From Amphiura filiformis (Eukaryota > Echinodermata > Ophiuroidea > Amphilepidida > Amphiuridae), in assembly GCF_039555335.1 (NCBI RefSeq), contig NW_027305495.1, positions 1 through 64,000 of the forward strand: a stretch of 64,000 bases of DNA, written 5' to 3'. The position numbers were made by a program, and so were the translations under genes. The notes beneath the pieces were generated by a model that had not been told where the DNA came from, searched no databases, and saw only the letters and a list, made by a program, of their open reading frames with translations. Positions 13,511 through 26,557 of this stretch are shown here, one piece after another. How positions within the stretch are numbered: the stretch's first letter is position 1; each line of letters starts with the position of its first letter.

Positions 13511-14864
13511 GTCTCGCCTGATAATGCAGGAGACTATATAATCACTTTTCCGTATGTATGTGTGTATGTATGTGTGTGTGTATGTGACAAATTTGGTTAA
13601 AGTTTTGGTTAAAGTTTGCTTTCCGCCTATTTTCTCGGAGACTATGAGTCGCACGTTCCTCAAACTTGGTGGGTGGGTGCATCTTGACCCGAGACAGAAC
13701 CGGTTCGTATTGGTTAGTGGGTCAAGGTCACTGAGGTCATCTAGGGGTCATCTGAGGTCAAATTAGTAAAAACTGTCGTATGGCCATGACACTTGGTGGG
13801 TCCAGTCAACATTTAAAGCCAAATTTTTGGAAGGTCATTTCAAGGTCACCAGAGGTCATCTGAGGTCAAATTAGTAAAACTGTCGTATGGGCATGAAACT
13901 TGGTGGGTACAGTCAACATTTAAAGCCAAATTTTGGAAGGTCATTTCGAGGTCACCAGGGGTCATCTGAGGTCAAATTAGTAAAAAGTGTCGGATGGGCA
14001 TGAAACTTGGTGGGTACAGTCAACATTTGAAGCCAAATTTTTGGAAGGTCATTTCGAGGTCACCAGGGGTCATCTGAGGTCAAATTAGTAAAAACAGTCG
14101 TATGGGCATGAAACTTGGTGGGTACAGTCAACATTTTAAGCCAAATTTTTGGAAGGTCATTTCGAGGTCACCAGGGGTCATCTGTGATCAAATTAGTAAA
14201 ACTGTCGTATGGGCATGAAACTTGGTGGGTACAGTCAACATTTAAAGCCAAATTTTTGGAAGGTCATTTCGAGGTCACCAGGGGTCATTTGAGGTCAAAT
14301 TAGTAAAAACAGTCATATGGGCATGAAACTTGGTGGGTACAGTCAACATTTTAAGCCAAATTTTTGGAAGGTCATTTCGAGGTCACCAGGGTACATCTGA
14401 GGTCAAATTTGTAAGAACTGTCGGATGGGCATAAAACTTGGTGGGTACCGTCAACATTTAAAGCCAAATTTTTGGAAGGTCATTTCGAGGTCATCTGAGG
14501 TCAAATTAGTAAAAACTGTTGGATGGGCATGAAACTTGGTGGGTGCAGTCAACATTTGAAGCCAAATTTTTGGAAGGTCATTTCAGGGTCACCAGGGGTC
14601 ATCTGAGGTCAAATTAGTAAAACTGTCGGATAGGCATGAAACGTGGTGGGTCCAGTCAACATTTAGAACCAAGTTTTTGGAAGGTCATTTCAGGGTCACC
14701 AGGGTCATCTGAGGTCAAATTAGTAAAAACTGTTGCATGGGCATGACACTTGGTGGGTACAGTCACCATCAGCCAGATAATCGTGGCCAGCCGATAACCT
14801 CCAAATTCATTTACCGCTACCAAAAGTAATTGAAAAAGCAGGTGGTCGCAAAAGTAGGCGAGAC
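13511..14864. mobile_element. Element with short inverted ends and an internal array of 107-108 bp units rich in AGGTCA
   Basis: GTCTCGCCT at 13511 and its complement AGGCGAGAC at 14856 bracket about nine tandem units (13720-14770). The unit has AGGTCATTTCGAGGTCA, then GGGTCATCTGAGGTCA, then GGGCATGAAACTTGG and CAGTCAACATTTAAAGCC. GAAACTTGG recurs at 13895, 14002, 14110, 14217 and 14325. The right end stops about 31 bp past the propeller stop codon, so the element forms or abuts that gene's 3' UTR. The superfamily is unclear and no target duplication was found. Confidence 0.6.
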
Positions 14865-14895
14865 TCGTGGTTCGAGAACCGCCTTGTTTCTTTAA

Positions 14896-15707
14896 TTATT
14901 CTAAACTGAATATTCTGGTTTCTCCTGAGAAGAAATGCGATTTGCCCACTGCAAGTAAGCCATCTGATGTGGCAGACAACCCTCCATACCACACATTATA
15001 GCCCACATCCTCAATGACACATCCAGTGTTATGATAGCTAGGTGTGCCATTCCCTTTCCATGTGTATTTGTACACATGCCACTTCCTATCCCCCTTATGA
15101 TAACATAAAGCATATAATTGCCTTGCATTACTCCTATAGGATACAGCGTGGAATATACAACCATCAGGTGGTTGTATACTACACAGATCCTGATCTACAT
15201 CACCCAATGCTTTGATTACCATCTTATCCCTTCCCATTACCACCAGGTATTCTGTACTAATACTAAGATCACATGGAGTGAAACTAATGGATACAATCCT
15301 TTGCTGTGTGAACCCTGGCAAATTACAAACCACCAATGCACCACTACTTAAACCTATCACAGCTGTATTGGCATTAGCTGCAATACACCATGGATCCCCA
15401 TTCCCATTATGAATCTGATATTTCTCTACATGGTTTGATGTGTCATGTATTGGGAACTTATACACATAAGATTTATTTCTGCATGCTACCAATATGCCAT
15501 CAGGTACAGATGCACTCACTGCTGCACCACATGGCCCCACATCATGTCCCCACTCATCAGATCTGAGGGTGTACAGTAGATGTGTCTCTTCCCTGCTCAC
15601 ATGATGTACCGCTACACTGTTGTATCCACAGATAGCCAGACGATCACTAGTCACAAAACACAATTTTCCCTTTGAGTCAATCTCATGTTTTAACTTCCAC
15701 TCCAGTC
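14896..15707 (-). CDS. beta-propeller (WD40-like) terminal exon, probable C-terminus of the kinase gene
   Basis: An open 812-nt exon encodes about 270 residues with roughly six repeats of the form hydrophobic strand, short turn, LAV/LVV/VAC-type strand, then a YVYKF/VHHV/RIFSL strand (for example DGILVACRNKSYVYKF and DGLLAVGKS...TRIFSL). This is the pattern of a WD40-like or six-bladed propeller, normally a protein-binding platform. No enzyme motif is seen. The acceptor ATTACAG lies just before 15707. The first two bases complete a split codon, so the exon is phase 1, matching the donor at the end of the kinase exon. With one base restored in the kinase exon the sum is 1617 nt, exactly 539 codons with the stop. 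The frame is open from the acceptor, with no obvious initiator at its start, so this is a continuation exon. The stop is TAA at 14898-14896. LRRK proteins also place a propeller after a kinase, but I do not claim orthology. Other exons could lie between. Confidence 0.75.
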
Positions 15708-16059
15708 CTGTAATGTGGAAAGATAATGGGAAATAAATAAGTTGTTTGCATTTGTGAATTTTAAGTGAATGAATGATTGGATGGATGCATGAATGAAATC
15801 AGAATAATCATCAATTCAATACAGACAAACATGAAGAAATATTTGCAAACAAAATAATGTCAATGTGTAGTCAATTACTGAATTAGCTATAAAAAAGTAA
15901 CTTACAATGATACAACTTTGATACAACTTAATATGATAAATAATATAACATTCAAAAATCAACATGCTTATAGCAATATTGTCATATTTGTAGAGGAGGA
16001 CATCCTTATTTTTTTTCTTCAAAATTCTGGTCAAAATATTCATACACTGTACACACATA

Positions 16060-16121
16060 CAGCCTGTCTCAAAAAAAATTGTGCAAGTGAAGAGCGCCCT
16101 CTCTGGCAATTAGAAAATAAC
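16060..16121 (+). mobile_element. Isolated end of the mariner-like family found at 5217
   Basis: ACAGCCTGTCTC through GGCAATTAGAAAATA matches 5216-5276 nearly base for base. Only this end is present; it lies just upstream of the propeller exon, in its intron. Confidence 0.75.
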
Positions 16122-16627
16122 GTTATGCATGTACATAACACAGCCTGTACACACATGGTGTACTGGATGTTCAAAATACATCAAGCCAATTGATATCAGT
16201 CACAGCTGACCGACTGATACACACAGCATTGACAGACTGATAAAATTATGCACTGGAATTATATAGTAATTTTTCTGCCTCCGCAGGAGGTAGTTTGATT
16301 TGAAATTGACACCTAAAATGCCGCACATTGCGCGGCACGTAGGCCGATTGTACAAATTTATATTCTGACAAGTACTCTAATTTCCGCCCAATATCGAGAG
16401 CCCAATATATATCCCCCACCTCTCTGCGCCATACATAAATTCGCCTATCGCCATTTACCAATGTTCAAAAAGGTAATCACGCTTCCTCAGCATGTGCAAT
16501 AAATTAGCATTAAAATTAATCTTATTCTATAGGGATTCTAGAAACACCTAGCACGTGGCGCCAATGGCGTGGGTCTATCAAGTTCATGAATTATGCATTA
16601 GAATATTTTCAAGCTCATAATGTTTTA

Positions 16628-16782
16628 TAATTGAAGACCGAATTAAAAAGACTAGCTTGCGTATGCCGTCCTGTCAACCAGACCAAAAATGCCATACTGC
16701 GCAGGTCAGCAACCAATCACGGCGCGCCTTTGTCATGACGTCAGATGCAAAGTAGTCTTTTTTTAATTCGGTCTTTAATTAT
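16628..16782. mobile_element. Short MITE with ATTGAAGACCGAATTAAAAA-type ends
   Basis: AATTGAAGACCGAATTAAAA at the left and TTTTAATTCGGTCTTTAATT at the right bound about 155 bp within the long intron. Confidence 0.75.
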
Positions 16783-19537
16783 AGGTTGTAGCCTCAGCAC
16801 TCATCAGCAGCTTTATCGTAGAAGACAAGTTGGAAAACTGTTATGCTGTCATGCGCGTATTTTTGGGGGGGCTTTGGGGGTGCCAGCCCCACGGGGTAAA
16901 AGCAGGGGGCGGCCAAAATGAAGGGGCGGCGGAAGAAGAAGGCGGCAAAAAACAGGGCGGTAAAAGCGAAGGCGGCAAAAAGATTAAATAAATTAAAAAG
17001 GGTGGAAATTTTGAAAAAATGGTACTATACATGAAAATGTGGTGCTTTTAGGACGCTTGTGCCTGAAACCCTTTTTTTTTTTTTTTTTTTTTTTTTTTGC
17101 TCTTCACTTTTCAAACGACCAAGAAAAAAATTGGGTCAACCTTTTTGGGCTGTTGAGGAAGGGGCGGCAAAATTTAATTTTCTTCAGCCCCCCCGGGGTT
17201 GGGGCGGCCAAGGTACGCCACTGGCTGTGGCAATGGGAATACACATCAAACAAGGTTTAATTTCGTGATTACATGAAATCTGATTATCAATGGAAAAACT
17301 TTGGCTGGAGAAGTTGAAGCTGACGTTCATGGCGACACTTTGGATGTGATAACTTGACATCATGGATTGTTTTGTACACAATTTGAGGTATTTTTGTGCC
17401 ATTTAATATCCGGCGAGTCAGCAGGCTGACTTGCATGCAGGCCTAGCTCGACTAGGCCGCAATCATTGTGTCTACATCATAATAATAGGTTGAAATGATG
17501 GGATTGAAAAGACCGGCTAGCTATTTGATTTCTCTGCATACGAGATGTATGTGCTGTGCCGTGTCCAACGTGTACGCGAGTATACAATGTACACACGGCA
17601 TGTCATGATCATGATGATGTTGCATTTGAACTGCAATGTATGGTATGATATGCCTAGCCGCGCCTATGGCCGGCTTCATTGCTGTTCAAATACATGTACT
17701 AAAGTATTGCAATTTTATTGCGTTGATATAATTCGAATAATTCGTTTTAAAGTATTTGCTTCCCCAATTCCCATGCGTGGTTGGTCATGTTGGTGGTATG
17801 TATGTCAGTTTTTTACATTCTACTGAGTACTGTTGCATCTGGAACTCTTCATATCTGAAAGTTTGAAGGTCTTATTTCATACATCAGAATTATCTGCAAG
17901 ATGGCTTTAGGTGACCGTGGCCCTATTGGCTAATGCACAAATTTAGATTTTCTTTCTATTTAAATAATATGTTAAAGCTTATGCCCTGTAGATTACATTC
18001 GGTTCTTGAGATATGGCCTGTCAAAATGGTGTGAAACCAAAACAAAAAATTGGCAACAACTTTCTTTTTATTTTCTATATTTACCCTTGGACAGAGAACC
18101 TAAAAAGCACAAGGACGCAACTTTTTGCTTGCATGTTGGTAATCAAACACGACAACCATTTATTTCACTTTGATCAGACCCTCACCCGTACCTATGAACT
18201 CAGCCGTGTTATAAAAGATATTCTCAAAATTGAGTGACTGCCCCAACCCAAATCGCTAGCGGCACAATGGCCAGAGTCGCAAAGAGAATTTAAATTAGAT
18301 CGGAAAATTTGAGATGCCAGTGGGCACCGACTATCCACTTTATCGTAGCGCCATGCCGCAATAAATTTTTCCATACGACAACACGTGATCAAAAGTTACC
18401 GCAGGTGGCCATCACCCAGAGCTTAAATTCCAGGCGTTGGACCCAAAACCCCTTGATCATTAACACACAAAATCATGGCTGGAACATCACAATAAATAAA
18501 GGTACTATACAAGGGTGAATACAGGTCAACTGCTCCCAGACGACGTAGCCCAAGACTCAACAGGCGTGTAACCTGAAGTTACAATGGATAAATTGTTAAT
18601 TATTAATGTTACATTCTATAATATGTGCATATATATCATTATCAATAAATCGGAGATAAATCAAAACCCCATCTTTTGTCGCTTGTACAAAGCATTCTGT
18701 TGTTTATACATAAAGACATGCTCTATTATATCCTTGATGACACCTGTACCTGCATGTAAGGCTTTGATATTGATGCACCACTGCCATCAATGAATATTTG
18801 AACTAAAATACTGTGTATCTTTGAAGATCTGTGATTTTCCTATAAAATACTAATGAAAATTTGGTATTAATAACCACTTATTTAAAACATATGTTGGAAA
18901 CATACTCACGTACTGTGCATCTTTGAAGATATATGAAATATTTTTCTTGTGCAGTGTTAATCTGGAAAGTGAATTCAATTTTAATTCACATACACACATT
19001 TTCCATTTATGATGAGCAATTAAAGCTCTCCCTTCAAAACTAATTATTTTCAGGGACAATCATACTTCTAAATTTGACACCTAATTTACTGCTACACATA
19101 CATGTACTTAACTTTCTTACATAGCTTCCCCTACATGCCTGCAAAGGGAGTGGCGGGTGGGAAAGAAAAATATTTAGATGTTGTCATGTCCGATTTCCAA
19201 TCAACAGTGAAAAATACCAACGAAACACACCCCAATCCCGCGAAAGGCGACGATACCCATTGGTCCGGGTCAAGTAAACAAACACGCTGCCATAACAATT
19301 GACCTCTGACCCAGAGAACAAAACATGGGATCGATCAAAACTTTCTCAGCCCGGGTAAATTGAGTTTAACTTGTTGCACATCGTTAAACTTTATTTTGAC
19401 AAGTCCAGTTGCCAGATGATTTTCTAATTACATGCATGAATTATGCAAGATTTCAGATACAATTAAAAGAGCTATGGTACTGAGGCATGGTACATGGGTA
19501 GAACACACACTATACTACAAAAGTACGGTTGCGTTTT

Positions 19538-19628
19538 GGCAAATTTCAATTTGCATAATTAATTAGGGCCACTTATTAGAAAAGTTGATTAGGGCCCTAA
19601 TTAATTATGCAAATGAAAATTTGCCAAA
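19538..19628. repeat. Palindrome around TTAATTAGGGCC
   Basis: AATTTGCATAATTAATTAGG on the left and its complement on the right, with a short spacer near 19575. Could be a tiny MITE; no target duplication found. Confidence 0.65.
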
Positions 19629-20513
19629 AAAGGCATCCATGGGTTTTATATCTTATTTTGTAGCCGATCTGAACATTTTTGTATAATTCTTGCATATATA
19701 ATTAGAAAATAAGGCCTACCTGACAACATTGCATAACAAAATAAAAGAAAGTTGTTGCCAACTTCTTGGTTTCGTGCCATTTTGACAGGCCATATTTTGG
19801 TAACCGAATATCCGATTAAAATAAAATTTTCAGTCTTGTAATCAGGAGAGAATGAACTCACATATTTCAATCAGACAAAAATCTATATCCAATAGCGTTA
19901 CCTTAAGGTTAAATACAATTGATTTTCAAGGCTTGATTCCAGAGGGGCGTAAGTTAATAATGGAAACAGCCATGCAGAAAAGAATGAACTCACGCGTACA
20001 ATAGTGTTTCAATCTGAACTAGGGCCACGGACAAACCGCGGCTCGTGAGTCATCCTATATGTTGCAGGCAGGATAGGGAAGGCGACCATGATAGGACCAT
20101 ATGGGCTGATGGGGGGGGGGATTGTGGGCAGCCGTTTTCGGCAATTTTCCTTTGGATTTTCTACATTTTCAATTTTTAAAATTATCCTGGATGATATCTG
20201 TCGTGAAATAAATCAACTTGCTTCTATAGGCTATAAAAGGCCTAGTATGCCTATTTATACCCTGATTATGCAATATAGGCCTACAACCATAAATACAACA
20301 ACAGTAACAAAACCAACAACCAATATTTTGTTAATCTAATTTGTAAAAATATATTCATATGCCGCGCCTATTAGACTAGTATAGCCTAAAAATTTCTAAA
20401 TTATATAATGAAAAAAAAAAGCGGGCAAAAACAATCAATCGCTGCAGTCAGAAAGAAAAAACGAACAAGAAAAAAAGAAAAAAGTGGGAGAAAAATAAAT
20501 AAAATAGATGGAA

Positions 20514-21352
20514 TGGACCACATAGGGACTCGAACACGTACCAAAGTTTTCCAGCTCAAAACTATAGTAGGGTACCTGCAGGTAATATGGGACCATTAAG
20601 GACGTTTAGCTTATGTGCATAAAAACTATAGAAGATATGCCCAAAAGAGATTATTATGATGAACAACCTGTCCTTTAAGATTAATAAAACAGGCAATGTT
20701 ATCTTGTTTTTATGTTTGTTTGGACGCTACGACGTCAAAATGACGTCATCGTCAAGTGTCCCATATTACCTGCACATGCACTGTGTTATCTCTATGGTGA
20801 AAATCAATTCAACAAGAAAATTCAATTTTCTATATAGTTTTGCTTTTCACATTGACAATGCACACCATTTCCTATGTGTCCCATATTACCTGCACCCATT
20901 CAGTTGAAAATCAGAGAAAATAATCATTTATAAAAGGAAAGTGCCACTTTTCAGTGGAATTTTACCTGCTGATAAGCTTAACCCATCACCTAAAGATCAT
21001 AAAAAGTGACAAATGCACCCTCAGTACCAGAGTATTTGGATACACAATCATAAAATGTGGAGTCATTGATTTTATATCAGGCCAAAAACAACGACGTAAA
21101 TTTTTGGGTACTTTCCCTCTTTTGGCATTGCTTTCCAAGAGTTTGATACACAGACTCCAAAACTGCATTTCTAGAAGCACAATTGATGTCTCTAAACACT
21201 TAACAAATCAACTTAAAGTGTGTACCTTCTCTAAGCTACTTTTTGTTAAAATGAAAACAGGTGTCCCATATTACCTGCTGTCCCATATTACCTGCAGCTA
21301 CCCTATTATATAGTCGAACGTGAGTCTGAGCGCGCTAACCGATTGAGCTACT
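20514..21352 (-). mobile_element. tRNA-like SINE head (minus strand) split by a DNA element
   Basis: On the minus strand an A-box (TAGCTCAATCGGTTAGCGCG, 21350-21331) is followed, after removal of the element at 20567-21306, by a B-box (GTGTTCGAGTCCC, 20536-20524). The spacing without the element is close to that of a tRNA with a long arm. After the B-box comes AT-rich sequence. This is a SINE head or tRNA pseudogene, not a working tRNA. Confidence 0.65.
20567..21306. mobile_element. DNA element with repeated CCCATATTACCTGCA motif at its ends and inside
   Basis: The ends are inverted (left GTAGGGTACCTGCAGGTAAT; right ends ATTACCTGCAGCTACCCTAT). The terminal motif CCCATATTACCTGC also recurs inside near 20760, 20880, 21264 and 21280. 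Repeated subterminal motifs are typical transposase-binding arrays. It sits inside a tRNA-like SINE. A possible TATA target duplication is too ambiguous to rely on. Confidence 0.6.
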
Positions 21353-22894
21353 GAGTGATCTGTGAAATCGATTGATCTCAAACTGACTAGTATGGAATAG
21401 TGCATACCAGGCTCTTATGATAAACAATCTCATCACCGCTGTAAATGTCGGGGTATCGATGGCGAAAAACCTCGATTTTTGCAAAAGTAGCTTATATTTG
21501 GAGTGAAATTCAAATGGTAAAGGAATCGACATACTTTTGAGAAATAATGTAGGCAGTTAGAAATCAAAATCAATGTTCCACAATCCAGATATCGATAATG
21601 TAACATAACAGTGTTTTGTGGTACAAGATTCTCGAAAATTGTTCCTAAAAACGGGCTAATAAAATTTAATCTGTACTGTTTTTGGTTCTTCCCCATGGCA
21701 ACATTATTTCTTTTGTCGATTTGTAGTACAATACAAAAAAGGAGAAAACAATCACTCGGCGTAGTTTTATACGGAGCGAATATTTGAAAAAAACTGCGTA
21801 AAAATGATTTAAACGAAGGATTTTCAAACGGATTCTAAAAATTTGTATAAACACACAAAAATAATGTAATAAAATAAGATACATCCATGCACCAACATTT
21901 GACTCACTGCGATATTTGATTGCTGAGAAAACGCGGTTTTAGAGAACAACTTTATACGTCTTTTATACGTTTTTTATCGTTTCTTTGTGTAACCTTAAAG
22001 CTAGCATTATAAGTGTCTCCTTAACTAATAACAAAAGGTGCCCACTGGTATCTTGGAGGCATTGTCTTTTTTAAAGACATTTCTTGTTTTTACCCCATCT
22101 GATCGGTTCAAACTTAAAGGAGTATTTTGTGATCCTAGCATCCTCTTTTTATGACATTTTTCAGTACATATCCACGAAAAAATCATATTCCCAAAATTTC
22201 AGTTGATTCCGATTTTGCGTTTGCGAGTTATGCATGATGTGTATTACACTGCTCCATAGACAATGCGTTGTAATTTCGTTCTGGTATACCAGAACGAAGT
22301 TCATATTTCACGATATCTTTGCTAAGCGAATTAATCTGCAAGAAATATTTTGTACATAAACATTATGTAGCCAGAATATTCCAGTGATATAAAAATCTCA
22401 ACTTTTTTTGAGAAAAGTGGGGGGATGAGGCTGTGGATCACAAAATGCCCTTTTAAAAGGGGACATATCTGACAGTAAAATCTAACATTTTGAAGAAATC
22501 TATTTTAATGGAAATGATATTGCATAAAGTGCAAATGCAGAAAAGATTTTATAAAATGTCAGTGAAGTTAACCCATATTGCCCTGTGCATGTGTTTGGAC
22601 CAAAATCTGGTAAAATTGCACATTCTTGTGCGCTACACACCCACTGGCCTTTTACATTCACCTTCATTTTGGGCTAAAATTGTCTGAAATTTAAATTTCT
22701 GACCGGAATAATATATGACCGTCTACCTCTAAATTGTATTGCTTCTGCTGCCACTGTCAATCTTATTGTAGCAGAGGCTCCGGAAGATTTTGAATATTGG
22801 GGGGGGGGGCAAAATTTTTGGGCTCCTCCGAGGCAGGTGGGTACGGAAGCGCGGAAGCTTTTGAAATGCACACATTTTTACATGAATTGTACCT

Positions 22895-23098
22895 TACATT
22901 TTGAATTATACCCTAAACTTATGAATCTGACCCTAAAATTAAGAATTTTACCCTAAAATTTATGAATTTTACCCTAAAATTATGAATTTTACTCGAAAAT
23001 TTATGAATTTTACCCGAAAATTATGAATTTTACCCTAAAATGATGAATTTTACCCTAAAATTATAAATTTTACCCCAAAATTATGAATTTTACCTCAG
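22895..23098. repeat. Minisatellite, about 21-bp unit (TTACCCTAAAATTATGAATT)
   Basis: About nine units run from 22895 to 23098 within the kinase-propeller intron. The core ACCCTAAAATTATGAATTTT varies by one or two bases between units. It resembles a telomere-like CCCTAA motif only by chance. Confidence 0.85.
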
Positions 23099-25520
23099 AT
23101 TATTGGGGGGGGCTCTAGGGTACTTGGCCCCCACCAAAATTATTGAGGGGGCCGGGCCCCCCAGCCCCCCGGTTCCAGAGCCACTGTGTAGGTCCCCTAT
23201 TTGTAAACCACAACTGGGCCACTTGAGTGTACAAGCCTTCCTCACAGTGAGTTTGGGGCCTCCAAATTTTAGCCTGGCCCATGGCCCCAAAAAGGTAAAT
23301 CCAACCTGACCCCTCTCCACCAAAACGCGTATCACTATATATCTTACCAGTTCGGAGAAATTGCACTCACAATCTGGGACGGACAGAATGACAGATGGAA
23401 GGACAGACAACCGGAAAACATAATACCTCCAGTGCAGTGGAGGCATAAAAAATCCTAGTGCATATCATTTTGGTTCTGTGTTACTGTGATAATTATGTGC
23501 GAAGCATGACATTTTTTTCAATTGTACAATATTAGCCCAAAAATATGCTGAAATTTTGTGTTTACCAGGCTGATTTTCAATACACTATTTTTGCCCAAAA
23601 TAAATGTACAATTTTGTGTTTTCTGGGCTAGTTTTCAATTTTACATTTATGAGGGTAGGGAGTTGAAATTTTCTTGTTGGGGTTGGTTTTATGGGGGTTG
23701 AAATTTTCGTTTGGTGGTTGAGTTAGCAAGCATAGCAAACCAACCCCTTTGGAAATAAGCCCTTTTTAGGGCTTAAAGGGTTATCATAACCCTTTAAGCC
23801 CGCGGTTATCCTATGCATATCTGCAATTGTATTGTGGTAATTTTAAATGTAATTTTATTGTCTTTTTTATATTCTATGTTTTTATAATGTGACTTTGTAA
23901 ATGATATGCATAAATAAACTCAAATCAAATCAAATCAAACTCATTTAGGGTTTCGACCCCTTAATCCCCACCCAACCACACAAAAACCACTGCTGGCTGC
24001 ACATATAAAGCAGGCAAGCACACATAGTCTAAATCATTGGCTCCTACAATCTGTTTATCCACTGGGAGGCATGCTCATTGGATATTTGGCAAAATATTTT
24101 CCACAAAAAGAAGGAAATTTTCTAACCACATATTCCCGAAATTGAAAAAAAAAGATGTTTTTCATTTACCAAACACATGCATAAATCATGAAATCTTCAT
24201 TATTTTGTTTTAATGAACTGCTTGAAGTGCATCAGCATATTACCAATCTGGTGTGAGCCAGTCAGCCAGGATTTTTCAGATGAAGGGCCAAGGGGGGAGG
24301 GGCAAGGTAACTTTTGTTGTTGTTTTTTTGCAAAAAAATAAATGAATAAATGAAAAATTGAATTAAAAAAAAAGAAAGAAAGAAGAAGTTCCAAGGCCTT
24401 TATCAAACGCAATTTACAGCTTTAAAAGTTTAAAAAATCCGACCTACCTACATGTACCCGAATTTTTTTTTTATGTTACGCCAATCAAACAATTTTTTAG
24501 GCCTTATTGTGCATAACATTTTCAGTCATGGTCACAGCATATATGTGACTGTACATGACAAATGAGCCGTAAATGTCCTAAATTGTATTCTGAGTTACAG
24601 TGTAAAATGTGCATGAAGGTCGTATATATAGGTACCTCAAGTTGGTGTGACAAGTATCTGATTTTAATAGTGTTAGTCAAACAAATTTTAAACCAATCAA
24701 TAATCCTATTGCTGAAGAGGATAATAAGCTTCTACCTATTTCTATAGAATTTTCAAATAGCTCTGGTCTTTGTTTGCTTTGCCTAAATCCTGTTCAAGTG
24801 GTGAATTACAAAGCATTGTATTTTGTCTAGGTATGTATAACCAACAATTAACAAGAGAGGAACTCGTTGACTTGGGTATGATTTGAAATGATCACCAATT
24901 ATGACTGTTTGAAGTTATTACCAGCAATGTGGAAAAAGAGACACATGTAGAAACAAAAAAAGCTACCATTTTGTTGAAGTTCAACAAACCATAACCCCGC
25001 TTCTGGATATCGTATGAAGTCACAATGATATACCATTTTGAAGCTTATGAAGTTAGGATATATATATTCTAAACACGAAATAAAACAAAATTGACCAGGG
25101 AGGAATTTACGGCTCATTCGTCGTGTACAGTCACATATCTGTCTCTGAAAAGGTAGGCATATTATTAGAAATATCATTCCCATTTGAGCAAAACAGGTAT
25201 TGTTGAAGGGCAAAAAATAAGTGAAATTGCTAAAAAAAGGTATTTTTCCCTGAAAAAAATTCGCAAAACAATTAAGATATCTTCTAAAAGTTGGTGTTTT
25301 TAAGGCGAGTGGGGTGGTACATGTAAGAGCCGTATGAGTTTTAGCTACTTAACTAAAAACTGGCAAATAATTATTGATTTCTTGAAGCTTGAGGGTTGGG
25401 GCATGAAACGTGTTGGTGACACAATACACTGCACAAACAAGCACACATTGTTTAAATAATCAAAGTTCACTGGGCACATCGGAAAATAATCTGGATGTAC
25501 ACTCTGTCACCCCTCCATTC

Positions 25521-25846
25521 TAGTGGCGTAGCTGGGAATTTTTCCAGGGGGGCAAGCCATGGGGCGGGGGCCCAAGGCCTAAATCCACCAAACAAAAATT
25601 TTTGCAAAAATGGTTATAGGCGATAGCGCCCTAAAAGCAACACATTTTGTTTTCTCACCACTAATCATATGGTATTGTATATCGTATGGATTCCCCATTC
25701 CCCATTCACCATCTCTTTTCCCCTCCTATCCCTCTCTCCTCCCTTTTTTCCTTTCTCTCTCTCCTTTATCCTCTTTTTTCCTTGCGCTAGGGGTGGGGGC
25801 CCAAATAGGTTTGCCTGCCCCCCTCCCCCCGTCAGCTACGCCACTG
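25521..25846. mobile_element. hAT-like non-autonomous element in the long intron
   Basis: The ends are TAGTGGCGTAGCTGGGA and its near complement CAGCTACGCCACTG. The flanking 8-mers CTCCATTC (25513-25520) and TTCCATTC (25847-25854) agree at 7 of 8 bases. The inside is pyrimidine-rich. Confidence 0.75.
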
Positions 25847-26076
25847 TTCCATTCCAAGTCCAATATTCCAATTCCAATAATACATTGACACCAAACATGC
25901 TTTAAGACTCACTTGCATTTTCTGTTTGTTTTATTTGTTGTTGTTAATACTATTTTGGAAAGGTGCATGTGTCCTGCTTTACCTGAATTGACTCAGCTGA
26001 GCTGTGAACACCTGAGCCAGCACTTGTCCCCCAGCAAGTGTGTGCAAGGATCATCAATTTTTATATCAGGCCTGGC

Positions 26077-26427
26077 CAGGGCCGGATTTACCATAGGGCC
26101 AGCTGGGCCCGGGCCCAGGGCCCCCAAATTTTGGGAGCCCCAAAAATTGCCCTGTGCAGTGGGCATCTTCCATATTAGTCGAAAAACACCATGTTTTGGG
26201 CCAAAATAGCCTACAAAAATTGCAAATTTTAGCACGCTTCGCACTGGTCTGTTGTATAGGAAAATTCAGCTTCAATTCAGGCTAAAATAGTCTTAAATTG
26301 ATAATTTTTTGTCCTAGTAAAATCTAAAGACTTGGCCACTTGAGTGCACATGCCGTCCTCACGGTGCGTTTGGGGCCTCCAAATTTTGGCCTGGCCCAGG
26401 GCCCCCAAAAAGAAAAATCCGGCCCTG
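26077..26427. mobile_element. hAT-like non-autonomous element with perfect 8-bp target duplication
   Basis: The ends CAGGGCCGGATTTACC and AAATCCGGCCCTG are flanked on both sides by GGCCTGGC (26069-26076 and 26428-26435). Fragments of related sequence (GTTTGGGGCCTCCAAATTTT) appear near 23250. The 351-bp element has no gene. Confidence 0.85.
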
Positions 26428-26557
26428 GGCCTGGCAAAGTGCAGACCTGACCTATAACTGGTTCCAGTTCCTTGAGGGGTGCGGGCGAAGCACACACAGC
26501 CATCGAGGGCAAGATAGGACATTCATGGTCCCCCTACGTTTGCACTGACGTGATGAC

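Noticed and set aside
16246..16461. 71-residue minus-strand frame considered as an extra exon of the kinase-propeller gene
   Set aside because: Composition is plausible, but I could not find convincing acceptor and donor sites with phase 1 at both ends, and no domain is recognisable.
20954..21313. 119-residue open frame on the plus strand
   Set aside because: It lies inside the DNA element whose subterminal motifs it translates (VPYYLL repeats); not a gene.
22925..23098. Internal telomere repeats suggested by CCCTAA
   Set aside because: The unit is about 21 bp and AT-rich; CCCTAA occurs once per unit and is not repeated in tandem.
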